Assembly: GCA_038238245.1 (NCBI GenBank) | Contig: JBBRXX010000005.1 | Location: 1 to 64,000 of the forward strand | Source of the DNA: DASQHW01 sp038238245 | GTDB lineage: Bacteria; Actinomycetota; Acidimicrobiia; IMCC26256; PALSA-610 | Reading direction: 5' to 3' | Length of the DNA stretch: 64,000 nt | Shown: positions 27,264-35,869 of the stretch, piece after piece | Numbering within the stretch: the stretch's first letter is position 1 | How the letters are laid out: every line of letters begins with the position of its first letter | Made by a program: the position numbers and the translations under genes | The notes under the pieces: generated by a model | The model's input: the letters and a program-made list of their open reading frames with translations, nothing else | The model's database searches: none | Told to the model about the DNA's origin: nothing

Positions 27264-27281
27264 CACTACGCCAAAATAGTA
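27264..27281. promoter_or_regulatory. BlaI-type operator, 6-base spacing (site 2)
   Basis: CACTAC-GCCAAA-ATAGTA, placed exactly 20 bases (two helical turns) from site 1. The tandem arrangement suggests cooperative binding. Confidence 0.7.
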
Positions 27282-27295
27282 GCGATGGCAAGTCG

Positions 27296-28270
27296 CTATC
27301 GGTGCGCACTGACGAAGCGGCGATAGAGCGCGACGCCGGCGACAAGCCACCCGGCGCCACACAGCAATCCGCCAATCGCTTGGAGCGGCGCGGGAAGCGC
27401 CATGTCGCCCGACGACACGACCCCGGAGTTGCCGAGCGCGACGATCGATGCGATGCCAAGCCCCATCAGCACGACACCGAACGCAGTGATCGCCAATGTC
27501 GGGCGCGGAATCGCCGTTGGCGCGGGCTCGTGCCCTTCCTCCAGCTGGCTGATACGGACGTCGAGCAACTCGGACCCGCCGATCGCGGCGGCGGCGCTAA
27601 TGCTCTCGGTCGACGGCCCGCCGACAACCTTCAACAACGCGCCCGCGAGCGCCGCCTGTCCGCACGACGACATTGCACTGCGGTCGGCGGCGAGTTCGCG
27701 GTCGGTCAGATATCGCCGGAACAAATGACTGAGCGCCGGCAAGAAGAAGAACGCCCGCGGCACGGCCCGGGCGAGAAACACCTTGAGCGGATCGAAGTTT
27801 CGCACGTGGTAGCGCTCATGGGTGAGGACAGCCTGCAACTCGGTGTCATCGACGCGGTCCACGAGTGCCCGGCTGACCACGACCTTCGGAGTCGTGAAGC
27901 CATATGTGAACGAGTACGACTCGTCCGCGTCCATGACAAGGACGCGGACGCCGGCCTTCTGAGCGAGACTCGTGACACGATCGTCTGGCTCGACCCGCCG
28001 CGCCGACACCAGATGCGCGAGCTCGCGCGTCGCCCGCGCTTGTCGATACAGCGCTCGCACGCCGAGGACCGTGCCGACCGCGGTGATCGCGAGAAACACC
28101 AGAGCGGGCCAGGCCAAAGGATCGTCCAAATACGCCGACGGTCCGCTGACCACAAGGCGATACACCGCGACCGTGAGCAGCCCACAACCGAAGACCCCGA
28201 GCAGAAGGTAGGGGGCGAGCGCAATGCCGAGGAGGAGGAAGAAGCTGCGGTTCGCGCGGTCGAGCTTCAT
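27296..28270 (-). CDS. M56 (BlaR1/MecR1-like) membrane metallopeptidase
   Basis: 324 residues: N-terminal membrane helices, a zinc-protease core with LTHERYHVRNFDP (HExxH-type) and the distal Glu in LTDRELAADRSA, then C-terminal helices. It lacks an extracellular penicillin-binding domain. In BlaR1/MecR1 systems such proteases relieve BlaI repression. It overlaps the upstream BlaI gene by four bases, so the pair forms one unit. Confidence 0.9.
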   Translation of the reverse strand: MKLDRANRSFFLLLGIALAPYLLLGVFGCGLLTVAVYRLVVSGPSAYLDDPLAWPALVFLAITAVGTVLGVRALYRQARATRELAHLVSARRVEPDDRVTSLAQKAGVRVLVMDADESYSFTYGFTTPKVVVSRALVDRVDDTELQAVLTHERYHVRNFDPLKVFLARAVPRAFFFLPALSHLFRRYLTDRELAADRSAMSSCGQAALAGALLKVVGGPSTESISAAAAIGGSELLDVRISQLEEGHEPAPTAIPRPTLAITAFGVVLMGLGIASIVALGNSGVVSSGDMALPAPLQAIGGLLCGAGWLVAGVALYRRFVSAHR

Positions 28271-28641
28271 CGGGTGTCGTTCAGCAACTTTCGGAGCCGA
28301 CGTAACATTTTGGGGTCGGCGCGGGCCTCGTCGACGAACTGGGCCATGGCCGCCTCGCCGAAGTCACGCACCACTTCACGGACTGCGATGGCGGCTGCGT
28401 CAGGGACGGCGGCCTCATACCGATAACCGCGCCCGTCCAGCTCGCGCCGCAGAATCTCCTTCTCGGCGAGCCTCGCCATGACCGTCATGACCGTCGTGTA
28501 CGCCAGCGGCGCTCGCCGCCCCTTGTTGAGGTGACCCAACACCTCGCGTACTGACACCGGCCCGTCCTTGGCCCACAACACGTGCATGACTTCGGCTTCG
28601 AGCGGGCCGAGCACCTTCTCGACAGACACGTCTTCCGGCAC
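28267..28641 (-). CDS. BlaI/MecI/CopY-family repressor (pair 1)
   Basis: 124 residues: LGPLEAEVMHVLWAKDGPVS, then PLAYTTVMTVMARLAEKEIL and RELDGRGYRYEA, the canonical BlaI winged helix. The C-terminal helices mediate dimerisation in this family. GTG 28641 follows an operator at 28652-28669, so it is autoregulated. It is the likely reader of the four 6-base-spaced operators nearby. Confidence 0.92.
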   Translation of the reverse strand: MPEDVSVEKVLGPLEAEVMHVLWAKDGPVSVREVLGHLNKGRRAPLAYTTVMTVMARLAEKEILRRELDGRGYRYEAAVPDAAAIAVREVVRDFGEAAMAQFVDEARADPKMLRRLRKLLNDTR

Positions 28642-28651
28642 GGTCCCATCC

Positions 28652-28669
28652 TACTACACGAGCGTCGTA
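28652..28669. promoter_or_regulatory. BlaI-type operator at the BlaI-1 gene
   Basis: TACTAC-ACGAGC-GTCGTA, ten bases upstream of the blaI start. One mismatch in the second arm. Indicates autoregulation. Confidence 0.75.
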
Positions 28670-28692
28670 AGACAACCCCACACGCCAGGAGT

Positions 28693-29091
28693 TCACGACC
28701 CAAGCAGCTGCTGACATGCTCGCTCGCACGCTCGGCACGCGTCCGCACAAATACGGCAATGCTCGTGCATGGTGGCGTGGCGCTCGCACTCCTCGGCACA
28801 CGTCCGGCACAAGGTGCGGCAAGCCTCGAGCGCGGCGGCCGAGACACTCGCGTCATACGCCGTCTGACGTGACAGCACGCGCCCGACGGCTTGGCAGAGG
28901 TCCGCGCAGTTGAGGCACAGCGTGAGGCAGCCGCGCAGATCAGCGGGTTCGTCTTCGCCCAGACACGCGTCCGCGCATGCGACACACGTCTGTGCACAGT
29001 CGAAGCACGCACGAATGCACGCTGCGAGTTCGCCCGGCTCATAGCCGGTACGGACGGGCGCCACTCGGATCATCTCAGCGGCGAATGTCAT
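28693..29091 (-). CDS. Csp-like four-helix-bundle copper-storage protein
   Basis: 132 residues with about 18 Cys, mostly as CxxxC along helices: CIRACFDCAQTCVACADACL, CLTLCLNCADLC, CRTLCRTCAEECERH and HCRICADACRACERACQQLL. This is the DUF326/Csp3 cytosolic copper-storage pattern. The ATG at 29091 has GAGG upstream. An operator (29219-29236) lies in the divergent promoter region. A close paralog lies at 56781-57179. Confidence 0.92.
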   Translation of the reverse strand: MTFAAEMIRVAPVRTGYEPGELAACIRACFDCAQTCVACADACLGEDEPADLRGCLTLCLNCADLCQAVGRVLSRQTAYDASVSAAALEACRTLCRTCAEECERHATMHEHCRICADACRACERACQQLLGS

Positions 29092-29218
29092 GGCGTTCCT
29101 CGCTTCTGTTCGGGGGGTGGCATCGCGGCATGGCACTACCCACTCTCGTACCCGGTGAGACGATGCGAGCGCTCACGCGGCCGGCGCATGCAGTCACTCG
29201 CAAAACCCGAGCTTGCAC

Positions 29219-29236
29219 TACTACCGTGAGATAGTA
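29219..29236. promoter_or_regulatory. BlaI-type operator between Csp and methyltransferase genes
   Basis: TACTAC-CGTGAG-ATAGTA, one mismatch from a perfect 18-bp palindrome. It lies in the divergent spacer, 128 bases from the Csp start and 79 from the methyltransferase start. Confidence 0.75.
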
Positions 29237-29314
29237 GATACTGCTCCCACATTGGGTAGAACTCGGTGAACGGGGCCTACGTCGAGTTCTTCGCGTCACA
29301 TGAGGAGGTGCCCG

Positions 29315-29944
29315 ATGCCTGTTCGCGTTGACGAGTCGACGACGTTCGCTCGGGATCGGTTCGATGAGCTCGCGGGTTCTTATGACTGGCAGATGCGTAT
29401 CTTCGAGATGCTGCTGTTCGGTGATGGGCGGCGATGGGCGGCGTCGCAGGCCGAAGGCGACACGCTGGAGATCGCGGTTGGGACGGGACGCAACCTCGCC
29501 TTCTACCCCACCGGCGTGAACCTCACCGGTGTTGAACTCTCTGACAACATGCTCGATCGGGCGCGCGTGCGGGCGCAACGGCTGGGACGGGACGTCGAGC
29601 TTCGTCAAGGCGACGCGCAATCTCTCGACTTCGCCGACGAGTCCTTTGACACCGTGATCGACACATGTGGACTGTGCACGATCCCTGATGACGCCGCGGC
29701 GATTCGGGAGGCGCGGCGAGTGCTCCGACCCGGCGGCAAACTCCTACTCCTCGAACACGTCCGCAGTCCGCTGGCGTGGGTGCGAACTGGTGAACGTCTC
29801 GTGGAACCGCTCATGGCACGCGACGCCGACCATCTGCTGCGAGATCCCCTCGATCACCTTGAACAAGCGGGCTTTGTCGTCGATTACGTCGCACGCCTCA
29901 AGCTCGGCATCGTCGAACGTGTCCGCGCCCACCGGCCCAACTGA
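29315..29944 (+). CDS. class I SAM-dependent methyltransferase
   Basis: 209 residues: TLEIAVGTGRNLAFYPTGVN (SAM loop), GVELSDNMLDRARVRAQRL, FDTVIDTCGLCTIPDD and RVLRPGGKLLLLEHVRSPLA form a UbiE-like domain. Strong GAGGAGG site before ATG 29315. It sits under the shared operator with the Csp gene and is followed 15 bases later by a cyclase gene. Relatives in copper or tellurite clusters exist; substrate unknown. Confidence 0.88.
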   Translation: MPVRVDESTTFARDRFDELAGSYDWQMRIFEMLLFGDGRRWAASQAEGDTLEIAVGTGRNLAFYPTGVNLTGVELSDNMLDRARVRAQRLGRDVELRQGDAQSLDFADESFDTVIDTCGLCTIPDDAAAIREARRVLRPGGKLLLLEHVRSPLAWVRTGERLVEPLMARDADHLLRDPLDHLEQAGFVVDYVARLKLGIVERVRAHRPN

Positions 29945-29958
29945 CGCCCGAGGTTCGC

Positions 29959-31170
29959 ATGAGCATCGAGGACCTCTCCCAGCGCACCGGCGAGCCCGCC
30001 GAGGAACTTCAACGATGGCAGGCACTCGGCCTCATCGGCGACGACTACGACGACATCCGAGACGCCGAACGCATACGCATGATCCAGTTCGCGCGCCGGC
30101 GCGGAATTTTGCCCGAGACAATCGCGACACGGACCGGTGACCAGGGCGACGTGCTCGCCACGTTCGTCGACCTGCTGACTGACATCGCCGGTAAGCGCGA
30201 GAGCCACACGTGGAACGACGCACTGGCGGCAACGGATATCGACGAGCCGTTCGCGCGGCGCATGTGGACCGCCGCGGGACGGGGCGATCAGCGCGAGATC
30301 TTCGACGACGACATGGCGGCGTTGACATGGATGCAGCGAGCCCGCAGCGCGGGCTTTCCCGACGATGCCATCATTCAACTCGTCCGGGTCTATACCGACG
30401 CACTCGGTCGGATCGCCGACGCCGAGAACCGACTCTTCCACTACTACGTCCACGAACAATTCCGCCGAGACGGCATCACCGGCCGGGCACTACTCGACGC
30501 AACGAGCTCAGTGAGTCAATCACTCGTCGGATTAGTCGAGCCGGCCCTCCTCTACTTCCACCGCAAGGAATGGGAACGGGCACTCCGGGAAGACATGATC
30601 CTGCACCTCATGGAGGAAGCGACCGGCGAACCGCCTCTCGTTCCCGGCCGGCTCACGGTCACCACGATGTTCATAGACCTTGCCAGCTTCACGACCCTCA
30701 CCGCGGCGATGGGCGACGAGGCAGGCGCACAAGTACTCGACGAGTTCTCCGATGTCGTCCGCCAGCACGCCATGCAGTCAGACGGCAAAATCGTCAAACA
30801 GATCGGTGATGCGTTCATGCTCGTCTTCGACGACGCGAGCAACGCAATAACTTGTGGCCTGGCGGTGCGTGACGCAGAGGCAGCCGAGCCCGACCGCCCC
30901 GCGGTGCGTCTCGGCGCACACACCGGCGACGTGCTCTACCGCGAAGGCGACTACGTCGGTATCAACGTGAACATCGCGGCGCGCGTCGCCGCGCTGGCAC
31001 ACCGCGACCAGTTCATCGTGACGGATCCCGTCCGAGCCGCGGCCGGAGAGACGGCGGCCGTGCAATACGTCGCCCAGGGCCCGCAGCGGTTGAAGGGCAT
31101 CGACGAGGACCTCCACGTGTACAACGTCACGCGAACGCCGGCGGACGACACACGTGTCGGTGCGGGATGA
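29959..31170 (+). CDS. class III nucleotide cyclase with MerR-like N-terminus
   Basis: 403 residues. The N-terminus (SIEDLSQRTGEPAEELQRWQ, ALGLIGDDYDDIRDAERIRM) resembles a MerR winged helix. A helical region follows (YTDALGRIADAENRLFHYYV), then a class III cyclase domain (about 225-395) with MFIDLASFTTLTAAMGDE, IVKQIGDAFMLVF and YVGINVNIAARV. Both metal Asp are present. It probably makes cAMP or cGMP. Relatives at 39341 and 49455 carry a YHS domain instead. Confidence 0.9.
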   Translation: MSIEDLSQRTGEPAEELQRWQALGLIGDDYDDIRDAERIRMIQFARRRGILPETIATRTGDQGDVLATFVDLLTDIAGKRESHTWNDALAATDIDEPFARRMWTAAGRGDQREIFDDDMAALTWMQRARSAGFPDDAIIQLVRVYTDALGRIADAENRLFHYYVHEQFRRDGITGRALLDATSSVSQSLVGLVEPALLYFHRKEWERALREDMILHLMEEATGEPPLVPGRLTVTTMFIDLASFTTLTAAMGDEAGAQVLDEFSDVVRQHAMQSDGKIVKQIGDAFMLVFDDASNAITCGLAVRDAEAAEPDRPAVRLGAHTGDVLYREGDYVGINVNIAARVAALAHRDQFIVTDPVRAAAGETAAVQYVAQGPQRLKGIDEDLHVYNVTRTPADDTRVGAG

Positions 31171-31571
31171 GGATGGCGTCTGCGACGGGCAGGCGCGGAC
31201 TGCAAGTGGTGCTGAGTGCGATCGGTGTTGTGGCGACCGTCGCGGGCTCATCGGCAGTCGTGCAGGGCAGCGCGAACGTCTTGCGAGGCGGCGAGGTCTC
31301 AGCGAACGTTGACAGCGAGTTTCGTTTCTATGCGTCGTGGTACGCGGTATTCGGGCTTCTGCTCCTCAGGGCCGCGCGGCGCCCCGAATCAGAGACTGTG
31401 ATCGTGCGGGCTTGCGGGAGTGGCTTCCTCCTCGCGGGCTCGAGTCGTCTGCTGTCGATGAAGGCGTCGGGAGCCCCACATCCCTTGTTCAAGGTCCTCA
31501 CGGCGATCGAGTTCCTGATTCCGGCTGTGATCATCCCTTGGCAGAGCAGGGTCGCGCGCGAGCGCGCTTAG
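31167..31571 (+). CDS. DUF4345-like membrane protein
   Basis: 134 residues, four predicted helices. DSEFRFYASWYAVFGLLLL and ARRPESETVIVRACGSGFLL match the DUF4345 pattern. The start overlaps the cyclase stop (ATGA), so it is translationally coupled. Function unknown. Confidence 0.82.
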   Translation: MRMASATGRRGLQVVLSAIGVVATVAGSSAVVQGSANVLRGGEVSANVDSEFRFYASWYAVFGLLLLRAARRPESETVIVRACGSGFLLAGSSRLLSMKASGAPHPLFKVLTAIEFLIPAVIIPWQSRVARERA

Positions 31572-31885
31572 GCCGAGGCGGCGGGACTCCACCGCGCGAC
31601 CAGGCCGTCGTCGCCACCGAACCGTTCGAGATGACTACCGACGAGTTGTTGGACGCGGCCCAGCCCCTCCGCGTCCGGCGCCTCGGCCCGCAGCAGCAGA
31701 TACTGCGGTTCCGCACGCATGTCGCAGGTTCCCCAGCCGAAATCGGCGCAACCGTGCTCGTCGCCGTCGTACTCGACGCGTGCGAGGCTCGGCCTCCGCT
31801 CTGCCTTGTGAGCGAAGTGGCCACAAAGCTGTGCGAGGTACCGGCGCGCGTCGTCGGTATCGACGACGGCTTCGGAACTCAACAT
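31568..31885 (-). CDS. DUF2218 protein
   Basis: 105 residues from ATG 31885: TDDARRYLAQLCGHFAHKAE, then GWGTCDMRAEPQYLLLRAEA and LVGSHLERFGGDDGLVARW, the DUF2218 signature. The family often accompanies siderophore or metal genes; the role is unknown. The start overlaps the end of the membrane gene at 31879. Confidence 0.85.
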   Translation of the reverse strand: MLSSEAVVDTDDARRYLAQLCGHFAHKAERRPSLARVEYDGDEHGCADFGWGTCDMRAEPQYLLLRAEAPDAEGLGRVQQLVGSHLERFGGDDGLVARWSPAASA

Positions 31886-32400
31886 GAACTTGCCCGCGAC
31901 TGATGCTGTTGACGCCGGCCGTACCGGGTCATGCCCCGCGGCTTGTACACCGACAGCGTCGTGGCAACGATCAACACCAGCAACGCGGCCACGGCGTCGG
32001 CCATAAGTTGGATCTGTAGCCCGTGCTCGGAATTCGACAATGTCGTGTGTGCGGCGATGCTCGCGAGGTGACTCGTCGGCTGCATGTGGAGCAGCAACAC
32101 GAGCGTGGCAAGGACCGTCATCAGCAGTTTTACGAGAACCCAATAGTGCTGGAATAAACCCCAAGTCGTTCCCAAGGACTGCACGAGTCCGGTCACGAAC
32201 GAAGCGACGCTCAGCGGGACGATGACGAACCAGCCGGTCACCTCCATCGCGACGTAGACGGCACGCACTCGCTGAGCATCCTGGCTCGTCAGTCCGACAA
32301 TGGCGAGCGCGAGAAAGCCCGCGACTGCACCGAGCCAGCCGACCGAAGCAGTGACGTGCGCGGTGAGCGCGAACTTACGCAGGCGCGGTGTCATCGTCAT
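31879..32400 (-). CDS. DUF2269-like integral membrane protein
   Basis: 173 residues with four helices: LTAHVTASVGWLGAVAGFLA, AMEVTGWFVIVPLSVASFVT, HYWVLVKLLMTVLATLVLLL and MADAVAALLVLIVATTLSV. The HVTASVGWLG motif resembles CopD/DUF2269-type proteins. Coupled to DUF2218 downstream. Role unknown, possibly related to copper uptake by family resemblance only. Confidence 0.8.
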   Translation of the reverse strand: MTMTPRLRKFALTAHVTASVGWLGAVAGFLALAIVGLTSQDAQRVRAVYVAMEVTGWFVIVPLSVASFVTGLVQSLGTTWGLFQHYWVLVKLLMTVLATLVLLLHMQPTSHLASIAAHTTLSNSEHGLQIQLMADAVAALLVLIVATTLSVYKPRGMTRYGRRQQHQSRASSC

Positions 32401-32412
32401 GGCAGCTGCGCG

Positions 32413-32541
32413 TCAATGGCCACCAACGCCACCGCCCGTCAGATGCAGGATGACGAACAGCACTACGAGCAGAGCGGCGATGATCCCGAACACGCGCACC
32501 CAGCGTGGTGCGCGCACGTCATCGTCAGGTTCGGGCCTCAC
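32413..32541 (-). CDS. 42-residue single-helix membrane protein
   Basis: GTG at 32541 opens MRPEPDDDVRAPRWVRVFGI followed by IAALLVVLFVILHLTGG and a His end. The pattern (acidic start, PRWVxVFGII helix, Gly/His tail) is common in small actinobacterial membrane proteins. An in-frame stop just upstream fixes the start. It is followed by the DUF2269-like gene on the same strand. Confidence 0.6.
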   Translation of the reverse strand: MRPEPDDDVRAPRWVRVFGIIAALLVVLFVILHLTGGGVGGH

Positions 32542-32625
32542 GGGACATCAGCCATATGCGTGTGCTCCCTCTGACGGCGGCGCTTGCTCCCTCTCACGGC
32601 GGCGCCGCGCTGCTCGCCAGCTTAC

Positions 32626-32659
32626 GAGACATTATGTCGCTGTCAAGTCAGAATGTCTC
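32626..32659. promoter_or_regulatory. TetR-type inverted repeat
   Basis: Perfect 8-base arms GAGACATT and AATGTCTC with an 18-base spacer lie just upstream of the TATACT -10 box of the TetR gene at 32687. The spacing would suit a TetR dimer or a pair of dimers. Confidence 0.6.
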
Positions 32660-32686
32660 GGCGGCGACGGTGCGTATACTTAGCTC

Positions 32687-33253
32687 GTGCCGAAGGTCTG
32701 GACCGACACGATCGAGGCGCATCGACGCGAGGTGCGCGACGCGATCCTGGACACGACCGCGGCTCTGGTCGGCGAGCAGGGCCTTTCGTCGGTGACGATG
32801 TCGCAAATCGCCGAGGAGACCGGGATTGGACGCGCGACGCTGTACAAGTACTTCCCGGGCGTCGAACCGATCCTGATTGCGTGGCACGAGCGTCAGGTTT
32901 CTGTGCACCTCGCATATCTCGCCGAGATCGCCGACCAAGCCGGCGACCCGGTTGCGCGCCTCGAAGCGGTGATCGACGCGTATGCGCTCATTTCCTACGA
33001 GCACCACGGCAGCGAACTTGCAGCACTTGTGCATCGCGGTGAGCACGGCGCCCGCGCGCAGCAACAGCTCACTGACTTCGTCCGAGACCTTCTGACCGAC
33101 GCGGCAAAGACCGGCGACATTCGCGATGATGTCGCGCCTCATGAGCTCGCGACCTACTGCCTTCACGCGCTCACCGCGGCGAGCAGCATGCCGTCCAAGG
33201 CCGCCGTCCGCCGGCTCGTCACCGTGATTGTGGCTGGCTTGGCGTACCGCTAA
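32687..33253 (+). CDS. TetR-family regulator
   Basis: 188 residues: the DNA-binding part AILDTTAALVGEQGLSSVTM, SQIAEETGIGRATLYKYFPG, then an all-helical ligand domain. TATACT (32675-32680) lies six bases before the GTG, so the mRNA is probably leaderless. The inverted repeat 32626-32659 suggests autoregulation and control of the divergent small membrane genes. Confidence 0.9.
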   Translation: MPKVWTDTIEAHRREVRDAILDTTAALVGEQGLSSVTMSQIAEETGIGRATLYKYFPGVEPILIAWHERQVSVHLAYLAEIADQAGDPVARLEAVIDAYALISYEHHGSELAALVHRGEHGARAQQQLTDFVRDLLTDAAKTGDIRDDVAPHELATYCLHALTAASSMPSKAAVRRLVTVIVAGLAYR

Positions 33254-33277
33254 CCGTCTCGGAGTGGAAACGCCGGT

Positions 33278-33925
33278 TCACGCCCCTCGAGTGGCGCGGC
33301 CGAGAATGTGGGGGGCCGCGAGCTTGGCCACCCAGCACGGCTGGAAGAGGAATCGTTCGCATTCCTCTATGTGAAAGCCAGCGGCGCGAATGGCGTCGCC
33401 GGTGTGTCGGGTGAGATGGCAGCCGCCTCCGCAGCGCGCCCAGATCGGATCGGCGCGTCTTTGGAAGCGTGCCCACCGAGGATCGTCGGCTGCGACGTGC
33501 TCGTAGAAGCGGAGCTCGCCACCGGGACGAATCACTCGGTGCAACTCGCGGAGCGCGACGGACTGGTCGGGCACCGAGCACAGCACTAACGACGCGACGC
33601 CGGCATCGACCGAGGCGTCCGGCAACGGCAACGCGTCGGCGGTGCCGTCGACAACCCGTACCGCCACCGCGGCACGCTGGGCCGCTTCGCCAGCTCGTGC
33701 CCGCAGATACGGCTCGGGTTCGACCGCGATGACTTCTTCCACCGTCACGGGATAGTGCGCGAAGTTCAACCCATTCCCGGCGCCCACCTCGACCACCCGG
33801 CCCTGCAAGCCGGCGAGCACGCGGTCGCGGTGTTCGGCCGCGCCAGCCTCCTCGCCCGCCGCCGCGACGCGTTGGTAAATGCGCGCGAAGACCGGGTGCC
33901 GGAGCGTCGTCTTCGTGGTCGCCAT
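33278..33925 (-). CDS. class I SAM-dependent methyltransferase
   Basis: 215 residues: RVVEVGAGNGLNFAHYPVTV (SAM loop), EVIAVEPEPYLRARAGEAAQ, DAGVASLVLCSVPDQ and RVIRPGGELRFYEHVAADDP. A Cys/Gly/His segment (ARCGGGCHLTRHTGDAIRAA) is typical of the small thiol-type methyltransferases of this group. Convergent with the TetR gene; probably in one unit with the cupin at 33945. Confidence 0.88.
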   Translation of the reverse strand: MATTKTTLRHPVFARIYQRVAAAGEEAGAAEHRDRVLAGLQGRVVEVGAGNGLNFAHYPVTVEEVIAVEPEPYLRARAGEAAQRAAVAVRVVDGTADALPLPDASVDAGVASLVLCSVPDQSVALRELHRVIRPGGELRFYEHVAADDPRWARFQRRADPIWARCGGGCHLTRHTGDAIRAAGFHIEECERFLFQPCWVAKLAAPHILGRATRGA

Positions 33926-33944
33926 CTGCTCGGTCTATCCGTGC

Positions 33945-34448
33945 CTAACTTGCTGCCGGCCGAAGGTCATGGCGCTCGAGCAACATCGGGAGGCTGCTCC
34001 AGTCCATCCGAATGCCGAAGCGTTCCTCCATCGCGCCAACGCGCTCGAGCGCGTCCGGTTCGCCGGCGATCGTGGCGGCGACGTCTTCGTAAAAGCGCTC
34101 CAAGCCGCCGGGTATCACTACGTCGAGCGCCCGCGCCGGGTGCGCGCTCGCGTTCCAGAAGGTGTGTTGCACCCCGCGAGGCTGAATGACTGCGGTGCCG
34201 GCCGGCGCTTCGAGGATCTCGTCGCCGACCTGGAACGTCAAGCAGCCCTCCAGCACGTAGGAGACAGCATCCTCCCGTTCGTGAATGTGCAACGGACCCG
34301 ACAGCGTGCCGGGCGCGAGCTCGGCTTCGAACAGCGACATCGACGCTCCGAAGACGCTCGGGGCCACCGTGCGAAAGGCGAGGTCGCCGAATTCGTAGGT
34401 GTCCGCCGTCCCAGGTCGGATCAGGCGGCCGGTGCTCGTGCCATTCAT
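33945..34448 (-). CDS. cupin-domain protein
   Basis: 167 residues. LSGPLHIHEREDAVSYVLEG and GTAVIQPRGVQHTFWNASAH supply the cupin motif-1 HxH..E and the motif-2 His, so a bound metal is likely. AAGGGGG precedes ATG 34448. It is divergent from a TetR gene across a long palindrome (34474-34508), which probably controls both. Confidence 0.88.
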   Translation of the reverse strand: MNGTSTGRLIRPGTADTYEFGDLAFRTVAPSVFGASMSLFEAELAPGTLSGPLHIHEREDAVSYVLEGCLTFQVGDEILEAPAGTAVIQPRGVQHTFWNASAHPARALDVVIPGGLERFYEDVAATIAGEPDALERVGAMEERFGIRMDWSSLPMLLERHDLRPAAS

Positions 34449-34473
34449 TGCGATCCCCCTTTCACGGGCGTCT

Positions 34474-34508
34474 CATTCGCGAATGAATCTTAGATTCGTT
34501 TGCGAATG
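34474..34508. promoter_or_regulatory. TetR-type operator between cupin and TetR genes
   Basis: Outer arms CATTCGC and GCGAATG enclose the inner palindrome GAATCT-TA-GATTC. Placed in the divergent spacer; a likely binding site for the TetR at 34550. Confidence 0.65.
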
Positions 34509-34549
34509 TAGTATACGATGACGAATATGAATGTCAACGGAGCTTTCTC

Positions 34550-35179
34550 ATGGCAACCGAACGGCTGACGCCCGAGCGTCGTCGTGAACTGACCCGCAAC
34601 GCGCTGCTCGACGCCGCCGAAACGGTGTTTGCGCAGCGCGGCTTCGAGGCGGCCGCGCTCGATGACATCGGCGAAGCGGCCGGCTTCACTAAGGGCGCCA
34701 TCTACTCGAACTTCGGGAACCGACAACAGCTTTTCCTGGCAGTCATGGAGCGCCACAATCAACGGCTGTTCGACGCCTACGCCCGCCTCCTGGACGATGC
34801 GAAGGAGCATCGTCCCGGCGCCACCGCGATCGCGAAGGTGTGGGCCGAGTACGAACTCGCCAACCGCGGGATGCTCACGCTCGCGCTGGAGTTCCGCCTC
34901 CGCGCCCTGCGCGACAAGGAGGTCGCGAAGGCGTTCGCCGAGTTCGAATCCCGGACCGAGCAACTGATCACCCGCTTCGTCGCAGACCGACTCGCTGACG
35001 CGCACGCCAGCATCGACATACCGGTCGAGGACTTCGCCGCCATTGTCTACGCCGCGAACCAGGGGCTGTGGCAACACGCCGCAACGTGCGGCACGAAGCA
35101 TCCCCGTCTCTTCGAGACGTTCCTCGAGTTGCTCATCCAGGGTGCGAACCGAGACCCAGACACCGTGAAAGAAAAATAG
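34550..35179 (+). CDS. TetR-family regulator
   Basis: 209 residues: RNALLDAAETVFAQRGFEAA, DDIGEAAGFTKGAIYSNFGN is a standard TetR DNA-binding domain. The helical C-terminal part includes FAEFESRTEQLITRFVADRL. Divergent from the cupin-methyltransferase unit, which it probably represses. Confidence 0.92.
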   Translation: MATERLTPERRRELTRNALLDAAETVFAQRGFEAAALDDIGEAAGFTKGAIYSNFGNRQQLFLAVMERHNQRLFDAYARLLDDAKEHRPGATAIAKVWAEYELANRGMLTLALEFRLRALRDKEVAKAFAEFESRTEQLITRFVADRLADAHASIDIPVEDFAAIVYAANQGLWQHAATCGTKHPRLFETFLELLIQGANRDPDTVKEK

Positions 35180-35228
35180 GTGACGCGATGGGGTAACAAT
35201 CGCTGGAGGCCGCGCTGAGGAGGTCGCC

Positions 35229-35860
35229 GTGCCGTCGATGTCGCGGGTTGAGCAGGCGTTCTGTCGCAGCGGGCTCTGGCGACGATTCACCCAGCGCGCC
35301 ATGCTCCCGTGGGCGCTGCAGCAGCGGGAACTGCGCGGGTCCGTACTCGAGATTGGCGGCGGCAACGGCGCGATGGGAGAGGCGCTGCTACGTCACGCGC
35401 CGGACATCACCCTCACCGTCACGGACTATGACGCGGGCATGGTCGAGGCTGCTCGCAGCCGCCTCGCGCCGTTCGGTGATCGCGTGCACGTCGAGCAGGT
35501 CGACGCAACACAGCTGCCGACGATCGCTTCGACGCGGTCCTGTCGTTCATCATGTTGCACCACGTCATCAACTGGGAAGCCGCAATCGGCGAAGCCGTAC
35601 GCGTGGTCCGCCCGGGCGGCATCGTCCTCGGCTACGACCTGTTGGACAGCACGACGACACGGCTGACCCATTGGCTCGACCGCTCCGAAGCACGTCCGAT
35701 GCGCAACACCGAGCTGCACACTCGCGTGGCCGCACTGCCGGTAGACGCAGAGATCCGGGAGGCGGGACACGGTTTCGTGGTCCGGTTCGCGTTGACGAAG
35801 CAGGACACACCAGCAACGCGCGCTCAGGCTCACTCCACTTCCGAACCAGCGCGCACGTAA
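35229..35860 (+). CDS. class I methyltransferase, frame broken once
   Basis: The first part (GSVLEIGGGNGAMGEALLRH, TDYDAGMVEAARSRLAPFG) and the second (SFIMLHHVINWEAAIGEAVR, VVRPGGIVLGYDLL) are one methyltransferase split near 35518, where a base is missing after CTGCC. The GTG start has GGAGG upstream. The paralog at 48809-49452 is broken in the same way. Substrate unknown. Confidence 0.78.
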
Positions 35861-35869
35861 GCGGCGTGA

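Noticed and set aside
27302..28426. 374-codon frame antisense to the M56/BlaI pair
   Set aside because: Low-complexity Arg/Asp/Glu composition and no start signal; the minus-strand genes are clear.
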